Assembly: GCF_001644195.2 (NCBI RefSeq) | Contig: NZ_LWBL02000016.1 | Coordinates: 1 to 64,000, forward strand | DNA length: 64,000 nucleotides | Source: Bacillus marinisedimentorum | GTDB taxonomy: Bacteria > Bacillota > Bacilli > Bacillales > Bacillaceae_O | Direction: 5' to 3' | Shown here: positions 1-8,196 of the stretch, one piece after another | Numbering within the stretch: position 1 is the stretch's first letter | Layout: every line of letters begins with the position of its first letter | Program-made: the position numbers and the translations under genes | The notes under the pieces: generated by a model | Database searches by the model: none | What the model was told of the DNA's origin: nothing | Seen by the model: the letters and a program-made list of their open reading frames with translations, nothing else

Positions 1-70
1 CGCGAAAGGGCGTCGAATTGGCGTGAAACCAGCCTGGTTTGAAGCGAAAAGGTGCCGCAAGCGTGATATT
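1..70. repeat. End of a 21-bp periodic GCGTGAAA array
   Basis: The cores GCGAAA, GTGAAA, GCGAAA and GTGATA start at 2, 23, 44 and 63, so the spacing is 21, 21 and 19 bp. The bases between cores are not conserved. The same pattern fills part of 19330-19620. The array is cut by the window edge. No coding function is apparent. Confidence 0.6.
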
Positions 71-183
71 ATTCCTGTACAGTTCTAAATAAATTTAAAA
101 TCACGTCACTTTTCAATCCCTCAAGCGGGGAAATGGCCCTTTATATCGAAAACTATTGCCAAAACAAACGGCCTGGTTTCCGG

Positions 184-236
184 CAATTAAAAAACCGGCC
201 CTTCCTCTGGCATAAATCCAGTTCAGGGCCGCTCTT
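184..236 (-). terminator. Rho-independent terminator of the RpiR gene
   Basis: On the minus strand GGCCCT and AGGGCC form a stem, with further pairing inside it. The stem is followed by GGTTTTTTAATT. It lies about 40 bp beyond the stop of the RpiR-family gene. Confidence 0.7.
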
Positions 237-272
237 GGCGTTCTTTATTTCAATTCCGAGGTGCAGTTGGAT

Positions 273-1127
273 TTATTCATAAAACACATCAAATGTTTCC
301 CACATGTCTTCAAGCTGTTCAAGGCGTTTTTTCACTTTCTCCTGCTCAGAACGGGTGACACCTGTGATGAGTGCATTAATGATACTGAGCGGAGCGGAAA
401 ACGAATCAATGAACGAGTTGATTTCGACTGCGCTGTACAGCTTAGTGTCGCCAAGCGGTGCAAGCGGCGACAGCAGATGATCGGTGATCACGAGTGTCCT
501 GGCGCCCCGGGACCGGGAGTACTTCAGCACATCGACAGTGCGTTTCGTGTAACGCGAAAACCCGAGTCCGATGACAAGATCTTGATCTGTTATATCCAGC
601 AGGTGTTCGGATACGCCGTCTGCCTGGGTGATCAATTCGGTATTCTGAAGCACGAGGTCCAGGTAAAACTCAAGGAAGTGGCCGATGCTTTGGGCGCTCC
701 GGTATGCCACGATGAAAATACGCTCAGCACCGATGATGTCGCGTACCGCCTCCTGAAATGCTTCGGCGTCAATGTTATCGAGCGTATCCTTGATGTTCTG
801 GATGTCATCGGAAAGGACTTCTTCCCATACATGCGGTTCAGTATGGTCCATCCGCGAAGTTTTTTCAAACCGTTCTGCCGATGTCCATTTCCGCTTCATC
901 GTTTCCTGGAGGTGGCGTTGGAAATCGGGATAGCCCTGGAATCCGAGAAAAACCGCAAACCGGATGATTGTCGCTTCGCCGACGCCGACCTGGCGGGCAA
1001 GCTTGGAAGCGGTCAAAAATGGTGCGCTTTCCGGATTTGCAATCAGATAGTTTGCTATTTTCTTTTGCGATTTGCTCATCGTTTCCTGCATATGCATCAT
1101 GCGGTCGAATACGTCCATTTTTTCCAT
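273..1127 (-). CDS. MurR/RpiR-family transcriptional regulator
   Basis: This 284-residue protein has the two-part RpiR layout. An N-terminal helix-turn-helix domain spans about residues 1-80 (TASKLARQVGVGEATIIRFA). A C-terminal SIS sugar-phosphate binding domain spans about 125-260 and contains IFIVAYRSAQSIGHF. Family members bind DNA and sense phosphosugars or related metabolites. The start is supported by GAGGGGGAAATC before ATG. It lies about 100 bp downstream of the aminotransferase gene on the same strand, so it probably controls that gene or its pathway. The effector is unknown. Confidence 0.85.
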   Translation of the reverse strand: MEKMDVFDRMMHMQETMSKSQKKIANYLIANPESAPFLTASKLARQVGVGEATIIRFAVFLGFQGYPDFQRHLQETMKRKWTSAERFEKTSRMDHTEPHVWEEVLSDDIQNIKDTLDNIDAEAFQEAVRDIIGAERIFIVAYRSAQSIGHFLEFYLDLVLQNTELITQADGVSEHLLDITDQDLVIGLGFSRYTKRTVDVLKYSRSRGARTLVITDHLLSPLAPLGDTKLYSAVEINSFIDSFSAPLSIINALITGVTRSEQEKVKKRLEQLEDMWETFDVFYE

Positions 1128-1225
1128 GATTTCCCCCTCGCCCTTACATCATCACTTAGTCATTTCCGTTGCAATCTTCAGCTTCATCTTTTACAAAATC
1201 AGTTTCATCTTCCCGGAATCTGCCT

Positions 1226-2620
1226 TCATTGCTGCTCAGCTTTCAGTTTTTTGATCGCTCTTTTGAAAGCTTCAACCGTTTTTTCGATCTCTTCTTCGCC
1301 GTGTTCGGTTGAAAGGCTGTATCGATTCAGAGGCTTTGTATAAATTCCTTCGTTGAGTAAATGATAGTCCAGGCGCTTGCGAAGTTCAAGGTCTGCCTTC
1401 TGGAATTGGCGATAGTCTTTGATTTCATCCTGGTCGGTCGGAATCAGGTTGAAAATCGTCCCTTTCCCGACGGCCTTCATCGGAAGTCCGTTTTCCTCGA
1501 AAAGCTGTTCAAGCCTGGTTTTTAATGTTTCGGTATGGTGAAGAACGTCTCCCATTTTCATTTCCAGGACATCAAGCACCGCCATGCCCGCTGCCAGGAT
1601 GCCCGGGTGTCCGTTATACGTTCCGCTGTGGAACAGCACATTTTTAGAGTTGGATGTTTTGCTCTGACTGTAATCAAAGACGTCCGAGGAAAGCCCTGCG
1701 GCACTTTCAAGCATAATTTCCTTCTTGCCGCCGACGACACCGACCGGGAAGCCGCCGCCGATCACTTTTCCCAGTGCGGTCAAATCGGGCTTGATGCCAT
1801 AAACTTCCTGGGCTCCTCCGAGGCCGAGGCGGAATCCGGTTTTCACTTCATCAAAAATCAGCACGATGCCGAGCTCTTCAGTAATGGTCCGCAGCTGCTT
1901 CATGAACTCGGGATCCGCTGGAATGAAACCGCTTTGGACAGGTTCCAGGATAAGTGCGGCGAGGTTATCTTTATGTTTTCTCAGCAAGCATTCCGTTTTT
2001 TCGATGTCATTAAAGGGTAAAATGAGAATATTATCTTCATAGTATGACGGTATTCCTTTCGATTCCTGGACGGCGGCCGGTTCATCTTCCGCTCCATACT
2101 CCTGCTGGGACGGATTGATGCTGAACAGCACTTTATCATAGCCGCCGTGGTAGTGCCCTTCAAACTTGGCAACCTTGTGCCTGCCTGTGTAGGCGCTGGC
2201 AAGGCGCAGGGCCAGCAGGGTCGCTTCTGTGCCGGAATTCGTATATCTCAGCAGTTCCATGCTTGGATAATAGCTTTTCAGGCGTTTGCCCATTTCGTAT
2301 TCAAGACTGTGGGGTGTGCCGAATAGGCTGGTGCCGTCCGATTCAAGCTGGTTGAACATCGCTTCTTTCACTTTCGGATGGCCATGGCCGAGCATCAGGG
2401 AGCCGTATGCGAGCAGATAGTCGACGTATGCATTATCGTCCATGTCATACAAGTAGGCTCCTTTCGCCTTTTTCATAACGACAGGATAAGGTGCGAATGC
2501 CTTTATATTTGCCGTTACGCCATTCGGCATGACATCCTTGGCCTTTTCCATAAAAGCAAGGGAGGACGGGGTCTTTGACATGTAGTCATGCACAGCAGAA
2601 GAAATCTTGTTGACTGCCAA
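1226..2620 (-). CDS. Class III PLP-dependent aminotransferase (glutamate-1-semialdehyde aminomutase-like)
   Basis: This 464-residue protein is a fold-type I PLP enzyme. FDEVKTGFR at about 256-264 supplies the aspartate that contacts the PLP ring, and Lys285 in ALGKVIGGG is the expected Schiff-base lysine. The N-terminus (AKDVMPNGV, about 27-35) resembles HemL, but the protein is about 35 residues longer than HemL and lies outside any haem gene cluster. A catabolic amino-group transfer role is therefore more likely, with unknown substrate. The start is TTG, preceded by AAAGAGGTG. It pairs with the RpiR-type regulator downstream and is divergent from the sucrose hydrolase gene. Confidence 0.8.
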   Translation of the reverse strand: MAVNKISSAVHDYMSKTPSSLAFMEKAKDVMPNGVTANIKAFAPYPVVMKKAKGAYLYDMDDNAYVDYLLAYGSLMLGHGHPKVKEAMFNQLESDGTSLFGTPHSLEYEMGKRLKSYYPSMELLRYTNSGTEATLLALRLASAYTGRHKVAKFEGHYHGGYDKVLFSINPSQQEYGAEDEPAAVQESKGIPSYYEDNILILPFNDIEKTECLLRKHKDNLAALILEPVQSGFIPADPEFMKQLRTITEELGIVLIFDEVKTGFRLGLGGAQEVYGIKPDLTALGKVIGGGFPVGVVGGKKEIMLESAAGLSSDVFDYSQSKTSNSKNVLFHSGTYNGHPGILAAGMAVLDVLEMKMGDVLHHTETLKTRLEQLFEENGLPMKAVGKGTIFNLIPTDQDEIKDYRQFQKADLELRKRLDYHLLNEGIYTKPLNRYSLSTEHGEEEIEKTVEAFKRAIKKLKAEQQ

Positions 2621-2731
2621 TTCATTACACCTCTTTGAAATATTTTTTTCTTGTTATTTATATTATGAAATATATCCTTCACAAGCAATGATTAAAACCT
2701 ATTTTTTGAAATTTTTTTGAAGGGAAATTAC

Positions 2732-2745
2732 GGAAAACGCTTTCA
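2732..2745. promoter_or_regulatory. Candidate CcpA catabolite-responsive element (cre)
   Basis: GGAAAACGCTTTCA matches the cre consensus TGWAANCGNTNWCA at all but the first base. It lies between the divergent aminotransferase and sucrose-6-phosphate hydrolase genes, 100 bp upstream of the latter. Catabolite repression of sucrose use is the expected role. Confidence 0.55.
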
Positions 2746-2844
2746 AGTCGGTTTCGGATTGAAACAACTGGGAGAGGAAGGTAAGATTGTGAAAGAGGAA
2801 TCGATTACATATTTACTTTTTACAGTATGAAAGGAGTCACAAGA

Positions 2845-4290
2845 ATGGCAGACCGGGATGAGCAATTGAAGCAGCAGGCTTATGACGAAGTGGATAAAAA
2901 CAGGGCGGAAGTGGAGCGGGATCCTTACCGGCTTACTTATCATATAATGCCGCCGGCAGGACTGCTGAATGATCCAAACGGTTTCATCCAGTGGAATGGG
3001 ACATATCATTTGTTTTATCAATGGATGCCGTTCAAGACTGGGCACGGCGCCAAGTTCTGGGGCCATTACACATCGGACAACCTGGTCCGGTGGTCACACG
3101 AGGAAATCGCCCTTGCCCCGAGTGAGTGGTATGAAAAGAACGGATGTTACTCCGGCAGCGCTATCGATCATGATGGAGTGATGACGCTTTTTTATACAGG
3201 GAATGTGAAAGATGAAGACGGCAATCGTGAAACGTATCAATGCAAGGCGGTGTCGGTGGACGGGCTTCATTTTAAAAAAGAAGGGCCCGTCATCACGCTG
3301 CCGGAAGGATACACGCCGCATTTCCGCGATCCGAAAGTCTGGAAGCATGGTGACCGCTGGTACATGATAGTCGGTGCCCAGAACATTGATCTTGAAGGAC
3401 GGGCGGTCCTTTTCCGTTCGGATGACCTTTATAAATGGGAGCATCTCGGCCCGATTGCCGGATCCCACCTCGGCCAGCTTGGAGATTTCGGCTATATGTG
3501 GGAATGCCCGGACCTGTTCCCCCTCGGCGGCAAAGATGTGCTTATTGCATCACCTCAGGGACTTGAAGCTTCCGGCATGCTCTATAATAACGTATACCAG
3601 GCCGGCTACTTTGTCGGAGAGCTAGATTATAAGAATGCCCGCATGGCGCACGGCGATTTCACCGAACTGGACAGAGGATTCGAGTTCTATGCACCACAAA
3701 CGACGGAGGATGATAAAGGGCGCCGGATCCTCATCGCCTGGATGGGTGTACCGGACCAGAACGAGCAGGACCAGCCGACCGTCAAGCATAAATGGCTTCA
3801 CACGATGACGCTGCCGAGAGTGCTGGCTTTAAAAGAGGGAAAGCTGATTCAGCAGCCGGTTGAAGAACTTGAATCGCTTCGTAAAAATGAAGTCACTCAC
3901 CAGGGGATGCTGCTCGAAAATGAGGAAGCGGAATATGAGGGAATCTCCGGGAAAGCGGCGGAATTGCTGCTTGAAGAGTTCAGCGGCAATGCTGAACAAT
4001 TCGAAATTGGTATCCGCGGGAATGCCCGCCTCCTTTATAACAACAGAGAAAAGCGGTTTACACTTGAACGCAAGAGCTTTGTGGACGGACTGACTGAATC
4101 GCGGCACTGTTATTTGGCAAAGCTCGATTCCATCCGTGTTTTCCTTGATGCGTCTTCGGTCGAAGTCTTTTTGAATGGCGGCGAGGAAGTTTTCACGGCA
4201 CGGATTTTCCCTGATCCGGGAAACGGGCGGATCGTTTTTGGTGCAAAGGGGAATGTGGAGTTTAATTTGAAGAAGTGGGATCTTGGATAA
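2845..4290 (+). CDS. sacA: Sucrose-6-phosphate hydrolase (GH32)
   Basis: This 481-residue cytoplasmic beta-fructosidase cleaves sucrose 6-phosphate, made by a PTS, into glucose 6-phosphate and fructose. The GH32 signatures are in order: NDPNG near residue 38 (nucleophile Asp), FRDPKVW (transition-state Asp) and WECPDLF (acid/base Glu). A C-terminal beta-sandwich follows. The ATG at 2845 is chosen over an earlier ATG because AAAGGAG sits 8 bases before it. No sucrose PTS gene or SacT antiterminator is nearby, unlike in B. subtilis, so the transporter is presumably elsewhere. A cre-like site upstream suggests glucose repression. Confidence 0.92.
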   Translation: MADRDEQLKQQAYDEVDKNRAEVERDPYRLTYHIMPPAGLLNDPNGFIQWNGTYHLFYQWMPFKTGHGAKFWGHYTSDNLVRWSHEEIALAPSEWYEKNGCYSGSAIDHDGVMTLFYTGNVKDEDGNRETYQCKAVSVDGLHFKKEGPVITLPEGYTPHFRDPKVWKHGDRWYMIVGAQNIDLEGRAVLFRSDDLYKWEHLGPIAGSHLGQLGDFGYMWECPDLFPLGGKDVLIASPQGLEASGMLYNNVYQAGYFVGELDYKNARMAHGDFTELDRGFEFYAPQTTEDDKGRRILIAWMGVPDQNEQDQPTVKHKWLHTMTLPRVLALKEGKLIQQPVEELESLRKNEVTHQGMLLENEEAEYEGISGKAAELLLEEFSGNAEQFEIGIRGNARLLYNNREKRFTLERKSFVDGLTESRHCYLAKLDSIRVFLDASSVEVFLNGGEEVFTARIFPDPGNGRIVFGAKGNVEFNLKKWDLG

Positions 4291-4318
4291 AAAGAGCGGC
4301 AGCTGCTGCTCTTTTTTT
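4289..4318 (+). terminator. Terminator after sacA
   Basis: AGAGC and GCTCT pair around a short GC-rich loop, followed directly by seven T. It begins at the sacA stop codon. Confidence 0.75.
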
Positions 4319-4446
4319 GTGGAAGGGATATCAGGCGGCAGTGGAAATTTCGAAGTTCTGTTGCGTAGTTCTTTGGATTAAGATTGAGTGTCAGGTATAG
4401 GGAATGAACTGGATAGGCACCTTTGCTGTTTGAGTCAGAAGTGTTT

Positions 4447-4602
4447 CTAATCAGCAGAGCGACCAGGATTAGAGGCATTGAACCCCGATTCAGTGCGCCA
4501 AATCAGCAAGATGACTAAGGTTAGGGGCACTGAACCCCAATTCAGAGCCCCTAATCAGCAGAGCAACCAAACTAGAGGTACTGAACCCCAATTCAGTGCC
4601 TT
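4447..4602. repeat. Three tandem copies of a 52-bp hairpin-bearing unit
   Basis: Units begin at 4447, 4499 and 4551 (period exactly 52) with AATCAGCA at the head. Each contains an inverted repeat of the form GGCACTGAA-CCCCAA-TTCAGTGCC. The copies differ by scattered substitutions, so they are not a recent duplication. No reading frame runs through them. Confidence 0.7.
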
Positions 4603-4980
4603 TTAAAGGTAGCACCAAAAAACTGAACCCGTTAGAAAAATTGATTTCAAGGTGCTATTTCCTGCTAAATAGAGAAAATGAAATATAAAATATAAATAAC
4701 TTCTCACCAGTGTACATGATATGGGTTATTCTGTGTTTATCACTAAAAATGGATAGTGCGGGCGGATGACTGAGATGAAATATTTGCTAAACTGTAATGG
4801 TGTGCGAAAAAAGTTCATGTTTCTGAAAAGAAAGCCGTGAAAACAGCTTTTTTTTTAATTGATTTGTAAAGTTTAAACTGAACAAATTGTGCAGAAAAAC
4901 ACATATACTACATCAGGAGGTGAAGCAAGGTTCTAAAATGCCCGAACGCAGAAATGCCGCATTTTTGAACTGAAGCTCAA
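4603..4980. other. Intergenic leader of the BCCT transporter gene
   Basis: This AT-rich non-coding stretch contains a GGTAGCACC...GGTGCTA inverted pair (about 4607-4665) and a weak hairpin with a nine-T run at 4829-4857 that could be an attenuator. A strong ribosome site (AGGAGGTGA, 4915-4923) is followed by an 11-codon frame (ATG at 4938, TGA at 4971), seven bases before the transporter start. Whether this mini-frame is translated is unknown. Confidence 0.4.
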
Positions 4981-6543
4981 ATGAAAAAAATGAAAGCCAA
5001 AATTGACCCGACTACGTTTATTTCTACCTTTGCGTTATTGTTAGCCGTTTGTATTCCTCTCATCATGTTCCCCGAAAAAGGCGCAGAAATGTTAAGTACC
5101 GCCAACTCTTTTGTTACCGATAAATTTGGCCCCCTTTATTTATGGGGAGGATTCGGCGCCCTCTTATTCCTGACCTGGGTGACCTTCAGCAAATATGGGA
5201 ATATCACGCTCGGAAAGCCTGAAGAAAAGCCGCAATTCTCCACGTTCAGCTGGGCAGGGATGATGTTTTGTGCCGGGATCGGTTCGAGCATCATGTACTG
5301 GGGTGCTGTCGAGTGGGCGTACTATTATCAGTCCCCGCCATACGCCCTTGAAGCGAAATCCGCTCAAGCTATCGAGTGGGCGGCAACTTATGGTATCTTC
5401 CACTGGGGCCCGACCGCATGGGCGATTTATACATTACCCGCATTGCCGATCGCCTATTTGTACCACGTAAAGAAAAAACCGATTTTGAAAATCAGTGAAG
5501 CATGCCGGCCAATCCTGGGCAAACTTGTCGATGGCCCGCTTGGAAAAACGATAGATATCCTGTTCATGTTCAGTTTGCTCGGCGGAGCTGGAACAACGTT
5601 AGGTCTCGGTACGCCGATGATTTCAGCAGGGATTACGGAAGTGACGGGCATCCAGCGTTCTCTTGTTTTGGATATCTCGGTATTGCTTATCGTCACTGTC
5701 ATTTTTTCTGTCAGTGCCTATTCCGGCCTTGAAAAAGGCATTAAAAAGTTAAGTGACATCAATTTGCTTCTATCGTTTGGATTCCTTGTATTCGTGCTGG
5801 TTGCCGGCCCGACACTGTTCATCATGAAAATGAGCACAAATGCGACCGGTTTATTGATGGATAATTTTTTCCGCATGAATCTTTGGACAGATCCTGTTCT
5901 CAAGTCAGGGTTCCCAGAAGCATGGACCGTGTTTTACTGGGCATGGTGGATTGTATATGCACCATTTATCGGCTTGTTTGTCGCTAAAATTTCCAAAGGC
6001 CGCACCATCCGCCAGACAATTCTTGGAGCGGTCGGCTGGGGATCGCTTGGTTCAGCGCTTTATTTCATGATTCTCGGAAATTACGGCATGTACCTGGAAT
6101 TAAACAATATTGTTCCGGTCACGCAAATTATGGCTGAGCAGGGTACTCCGGAAGCGATCATTGCCATTATTGCCGCATTGCCGCTCGGAAAACTGATGGT
6201 GACCCTGTTCACGGTAACAGCGATTGTTTTTCTTGCCACTACATTTGATTCTTCATCCTATACCTTGGCTGCAGTTACCCAAAACATGGTGGTCGGAGAT
6301 CCTTTCCGGTGGAACCGCCTGTTCTGGGCCTTCTCGCTTGCCGTCCTTCCGATGACATTGATGTTTGTCGGCGGCCTTGAAGCATTGCAGACTGTTTCTA
6401 TTCTTGTCGCCCTGCCGATTGTCATCATCATGTTCGGGCTTGCCGCATCATTTGTTAAACTTGTGCGGCGTGACAGGGAAATTGTTATGGAGCATAACAT
6501 AGCCTATCAGAAAGAGGCTATGGGTGAAAAAGAGTCAGCGTAA
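4981..6543 (+). CDS. BCCT-family betaine/choline/carnitine transporter (OpuD-like)
   Basis: This 520-residue, 12-helix membrane protein belongs to the betaine-choline-carnitine transporter family, which imports osmoprotectants with Na+ or H+. The family signature is visible as WAWWIVYAPFIGLFVAKISK, followed by GRTIRQ. The aromatic, glycine-rich stretch GIGSSIMYWGAVEWAYY matches the substrate-binding helix. Its length equals B. subtilis OpuD. The chosen ATG has a weak ribosome site, and translation may be coupled to the 11-codon upstream frame. It stands alone, so osmotic control at its own promoter is likely. Confidence 0.88.
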   Translation: MKKMKAKIDPTTFISTFALLLAVCIPLIMFPEKGAEMLSTANSFVTDKFGPLYLWGGFGALLFLTWVTFSKYGNITLGKPEEKPQFSTFSWAGMMFCAGIGSSIMYWGAVEWAYYYQSPPYALEAKSAQAIEWAATYGIFHWGPTAWAIYTLPALPIAYLYHVKKKPILKISEACRPILGKLVDGPLGKTIDILFMFSLLGGAGTTLGLGTPMISAGITEVTGIQRSLVLDISVLLIVTVIFSVSAYSGLEKGIKKLSDINLLLSFGFLVFVLVAGPTLFIMKMSTNATGLLMDNFFRMNLWTDPVLKSGFPEAWTVFYWAWWIVYAPFIGLFVAKISKGRTIRQTILGAVGWGSLGSALYFMILGNYGMYLELNNIVPVTQIMAEQGTPEAIIAIIAALPLGKLMVTLFTVTAIVFLATTFDSSSYTLAAVTQNMVVGDPFRWNRLFWAFSLAVLPMTLMFVGGLEALQTVSILVALPIVIIMFGLAASFVKLVRRDREIVMEHNIAYQKEAMGEKESA

Positions 6544-6655
6544 TAAATTTGTATGGCGGTTTTCACAAAAACCAAAATCACGACTTACCATACATGATTA
6601 GTGCCGGGATGAATCGGGAAAATTAGCCGTAACGCTGATCCAAAGGAGGATTGTT

Positions 6656-6898
6656 ATGGCTGATTCGAAAAGGCAGCAGCAGGATAAGGAGACGGTTTCT
6701 GCCAATGAGGCGATCAATGAAACGCTGAATGATTCTGTAAGGGATGTTGACCGCGACAAGCCGGAGACAGAGGCGCAGGCGGCCAATCAGAAGATAGATG
6801 AGTACTTTGAAGACGATAAAAGCGGTAAAGAAAAAACAGCGCCGACTTATCTTTATAACAACACACCGGCAATTGATGTAGACGGTGAAGATGAATAG
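6656..6898 (+). CDS. Small hydrophilic acidic protein, unknown
   Basis: An 80-residue protein with no signal peptide or membrane segment, rich in Asp, Glu, Gln and Lys and probably disordered. I do not recognise the family. The gene looks real because AAAGGAGG sits 7 bases before the ATG and a good terminator follows directly. It is monocistronic. Low-complexity proteins of this kind in Bacillaceae are often stress or spore associated, but nothing here shows that. Confidence 0.65.
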   Translation: MADSKRQQQDKETVSANEAINETLNDSVRDVDRDKPETEAQAANQKIDEYFEDDKSGKEKTAPTYLYNNTPAIDVDGEDE

Positions 6899-6899
6899 A

Positions 6900-6936
6900 A
6901 AAATGCGGGAGATGTTCAGTCTTCCGCATTTTTTTT
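6900..6936 (+). terminator. Terminator after the small acidic protein gene
   Basis: AAATGCGG and CCGCATTT form a perfect stem, followed by a run of T. Confidence 0.8.
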
Positions 6937-6964
6937 TGTTATACTGAAAGGGGACACAGTGGAA

Positions 6965-6995
6965 GCGCACACGGCAAACGGTGCGCTTTTTTCTT
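6965..6995 (+). terminator. Second hairpin with T-run
   Basis: GCGCAC and GTGCGC pair around a nine-base loop, followed by TTTTTTC. It may back up the preceding terminator. Confidence 0.55.
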
Positions 6996-7026
6996 TTGGC
7001 TTTTCTTCTGAATCATTGTTTTCAGC

Positions 7027-7116
7027 TTAGTAGGACAACCTTTTTTCGTATACATGAAGGTTGATCTGGAGGCTGGGGCTGTACTTCCCGTCACGGAAAG
7101 ACAGTACCTGCAGCAC
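7027..7116 (-). CDS. Possible 29-residue peptide
   Basis: A minus-strand frame starts at GTG (7116), preceded by AAGGGGGAG, and encodes MLQVLSFRDGKYSPSLQI followed by NLHVYEKRLSY. The balanced composition and the ribosome site suggest translation, but the frame is short and I recognise no family. It is convergent with the small acidic protein gene and divergent from ung. It could be chance. Confidence 0.3.
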   Translation of the reverse strand: MLQVLSFRDGKYSPSLQINLHVYEKRLSY

Positions 7117-7248
7117 AAATCTCCCCCTTTTTTGATCAGCATCGATATTATCAAAACAGAAATTCTTATTACATAGTTCCGGTTTTCGTAAGGGCAGGAA
7201 AGGAAAATGGGTAACAGCAAGTTTTAAGCGATTCTTAATGAAACGGAT

Positions 7249-7935
7249 GTGAGCATCGTGGATAATGTATTGCGGAATGATTGGGCCAACATTTTACAAA
7301 GCGAATTTGAGAAACCATATTTTCAGGAATTGAGCCGTTTTTTAGAAAAAGAATATGAAACAAAGACGATTTACCCAGCAAAAGAAAATATTTTCAATGC
7401 ACTCCACCTCACTTCTTTTAAGGACACGAAAGTGGTGATCCTCGGCCAGGATCCTTACCACGGGCCGAATCAGGCGCACGGATTGAGTTTTTCCGTGCAG
7501 CCGGAGGTGACGCCGCCTCCTTCAGTCAGAAATATTTACAAGGAACTGCAAAGCGACCTTGGGTGCAAAATTCCGAACAATGGCTATCTTGTCAAATGGG
7601 CTGAACAGGGTGTGCTCTTGCTGAACACGGTTCTTACAGTTCTCGCTGGCAAACCCGATTCTCATAAAGGAAAAGGATGGGAGAGGTTTACCGATGAGGT
7701 GATCCGGTCACTGAACGGCCGCGAGAAACCGGTTGTCTTCATGCTCTGGGGCAAGAAAGCGCAGGCAAAAGAAGAACTCATTACAGCCGACCACCATTAC
7801 GTCATCAAATCGGCCCACCCTAGCCCTTTTTCAGCGAATCGGGGCTTTTTTGGAAGCAAGCCTTTTTCAAAAGCGAATCAGTTTCTTGAGAAAATTGTGA
7901 GTGAACCGGTCGATTGGCAAATCCCCGATAATTAA
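7249..7935 (+). CDS. ung: Uracil-DNA glycosylase, family 1
   Basis: This 228-residue enzyme removes uracil from DNA to begin base excision repair. GQDPYHGP contains the catalytic water-activating Asp68, and [13 protein letters not shown] carries the catalytic His and the minor-groove intercalation loop. It aligns well with B. subtilis Ung over its whole length. The start is uncertain: GTG at 7249 and a GTG nine bases later both lack a strong ribosome site. In B. subtilis ung also lies near sacA. Confidence 0.95.
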   Translation: MSIVDNVLRNDWANILQSEFEKPYFQELSRFLEKEYETKTIYPAKENIFNALHLTSFKDTKVVILGQDPYHGPNQAHGLSFSVQPEVTPPPSVRNIYKELQSDLGCKIPNNGYLVKWAEQGVLLLNTVLTVLAGKPDSHKGKGWERFTDEVIRSLNGREKPVVFMLWGKKAQAKEELITADHHYVIKSAHPSPFSANRGFFGSKPFSKANQFLEKIVSEPVDWQIPDN

Positions 7936-8084
7936 GATACTTTGGATGCCTGTTTTAACACCTGGCAAGAGGGGGAAAAGCATCTGGGGCAGCACCTTTC
8001 CGCTGCGGGGTTAAATAGATAAGGATTTATCGTAAGAACGTGAGAATGGAATATGATACGATTGGCTTAGAGGTGTTTTAGGGA

Positions 8085-8180
8085 TTACCTTTGGAGCGTG
8101 CCGGTGCCCGGCCAGCCTGGAGGAAATGGGGATGGCTCTCCCGAAGGCGAAAGGTCATCAAGGCAAATTTATAAAATGAC
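8085..8180 (+). other. GC-rich, possibly structured leader of the aldo-keto reductase gene
   Basis: ACCTTT (about 8087) can pair with AAAGGT (about 8149) to close a region that contains GCCGG/CCGGC and GGG/CCC hairpins. It ends about 17 bases before the AGGAGG of the next gene. It resembles a structured 5' leader, but I could not match it to a known riboswitch class. Confidence 0.3.
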
Positions 8181-8196
8181 AGGAGGAATGGAAACG

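Noticed and set aside
261..1343. Long plus-strand reading frame opposite the RpiR gene
   Set aside because: It is antisense to a clear RpiR-family protein, runs into the aminotransferase gene, has Cys/His/Phe-rich composition and no ribosome site.
6939..7220. 93-codon minus-strand frame upstream of ung
   Set aside because: It overlaps two terminator hairpins, has repetitive Lys/Pro content and lacks a ribosome site. Only the short GTG frame at 7027-7116 is kept, with low confidence.
8085..8180. Glycine or lysine riboswitch before the aldo-keto reductase gene
   Set aside because: Some short motifs (CCGAAGG, AGAGGTG) recall these classes, but the conserved core elements and their order are missing.
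8098..8196. N-terminal extension of the aldo-keto reductase
   Set aside because: No ribosome site, and YvgN-type proteins begin at the downstream ATG that follows AGGAGG.
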